DNA of 6,822 nt from an uncultured Bacteroidales bacterium. GTDB lineage: Bacteria > Bacteroidota > Bacteroidia > Bacteroidales > UBA932. Made by a program: the position numbers and the translations under genes. Below, piece after piece: positions 6,708 through 6,822 of the stretch (positions are counted from its first letter, which is position 1; every line of letters begins with the position of its first letter). The stretch spans positions 1-6,822 of the forward strand of contig CAJOMY010000153.1 of assembly GCA_905235775.1 (NCBI GenBank), in the 5' to 3' direction. The notes below the pieces were generated by a model. That model was given only the letters and a program-made list of their open reading frames with translations, was not told where the DNA came from and did no database searches.

Positions 6708-6788
6708 TAATTTTTAGAGAATAATATCTTAGTACATGACAAAATTTGAAAAATATTGTCTTAACTTATTGATTTTTAAGTAATTATA

Positions 6789-6820
6789 TTTGGAAAAGAC
6801 CTTGATTTTTCGTAACTTTA
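6789..6820 (+). promoter_or_regulatory. Candidate promoter for a gene beyond the right edge
   Basis: TTTG at 6789-6792 is followed after 20 bp by TAACTTTA at 6813-6820, which matches the Bacteroidota -7 box TAnnTTTG at seven of eight positions. The spacing is the same as in the thrA promoter. It would drive a plus-strand gene outside the window, divergent from rubredoxin. TATATTTG at 6785-6792 is itself a perfect -7 match but has no good partner upstream. The rest of 6700-6822 is A+T-rich, with no gene seen. I found no convincing minus-strand promoter for rubredoxin; AAATTTTG at 6747-6740 is the nearest candidate. Confidence 0.42.
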
Positions 6821-6822
6821 AG

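Noticed and set aside
6529..6717. A 62-codon plus-strand open frame over the rubredoxin gene.
   Set aside because: The opposite strand encodes an unmistakable rubredoxin with all four cysteine ligands; the plus frame has no recognisable content.
6764..6781. Short inverted repeat ACTTA / TAAGT in the A+T-rich right-hand region.
   Set aside because: Five-base arms of low-complexity sequence are expected by chance.
1..6822. Mobile elements, CRISPR arrays, tRNA or rRNA genes, and defence or secretion genes.
   Set aside because: Almost all sequence is accounted for by six housekeeping-type genes. No transposase, no spaced direct repeats and no tRNA-like cloverleaf were seen, and base composition is uniform across the genes.

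Overview
This window looks like a chromosomal amino-acid biosynthesis locus from a G+C-rich member of the Bacteroidota (probably Bacteroidia). The lineage is inferred from three things: a promoter of the TTTG / TAnnTTTG type ahead of thrA and another at the right edge, no purine-rich Shine-Dalgarno sequence before any gene, and very A+T-rich intergenic DNA between genes with G/C-ended codons. No marker gene fixes the genus.

Layout. Positions 1-651, minus strand: the N-terminal 217 residues of dihydroxy-acid dehydratase (ilvD), running off the left edge. Positions 652-802: a divergent control region with a good thrA promoter, a weak ilvD promoter candidate, and an unexplained near-perfect 17-bp inverted repeat whose arms carry the two start codons. 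Positions 803-6521, plus strand: four genes, thrA (fused aspartokinase-homoserine dehydrogenase), thrB (GHMP homoserine kinase), thrC (threonine synthase) and asd (aspartate-semialdehyde dehydrogenase), with gaps of 13, 6 and 24 bp, read as one operon. Positions 6541-6699, minus strand: a 52-residue rubredoxin converging on asd. Positions 6700-6822: A+T-rich DNA with a plus-strand promoter candidate for a gene beyond the right edge.

How the genes work together. ThrA phosphorylates aspartate, Asd reduces aspartyl phosphate to the semialdehyde, the second half of ThrA makes homoserine, and ThrB and ThrC convert it to threonine, so the operon holds every step from aspartate to threonine. IlvD catalyses a late step of isoleucine and valine synthesis, and isoleucine is commonly made from threonine, so divergent placement puts linked pathways around one control region. 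Rubredoxin is a one-electron carrier and is not obviously part of this pathway.

The enzymes are ordinary, and I see no new multi-gene system. The points worth attention are small: the repeat at the two divergent starts, tiny ORFs with the same layout just ahead of ilvD and thrA, and a perfect 14-bp stem written into the last codons of asd, enclosed by a second pair of arms that ends exactly at the rubredoxin stop codon.
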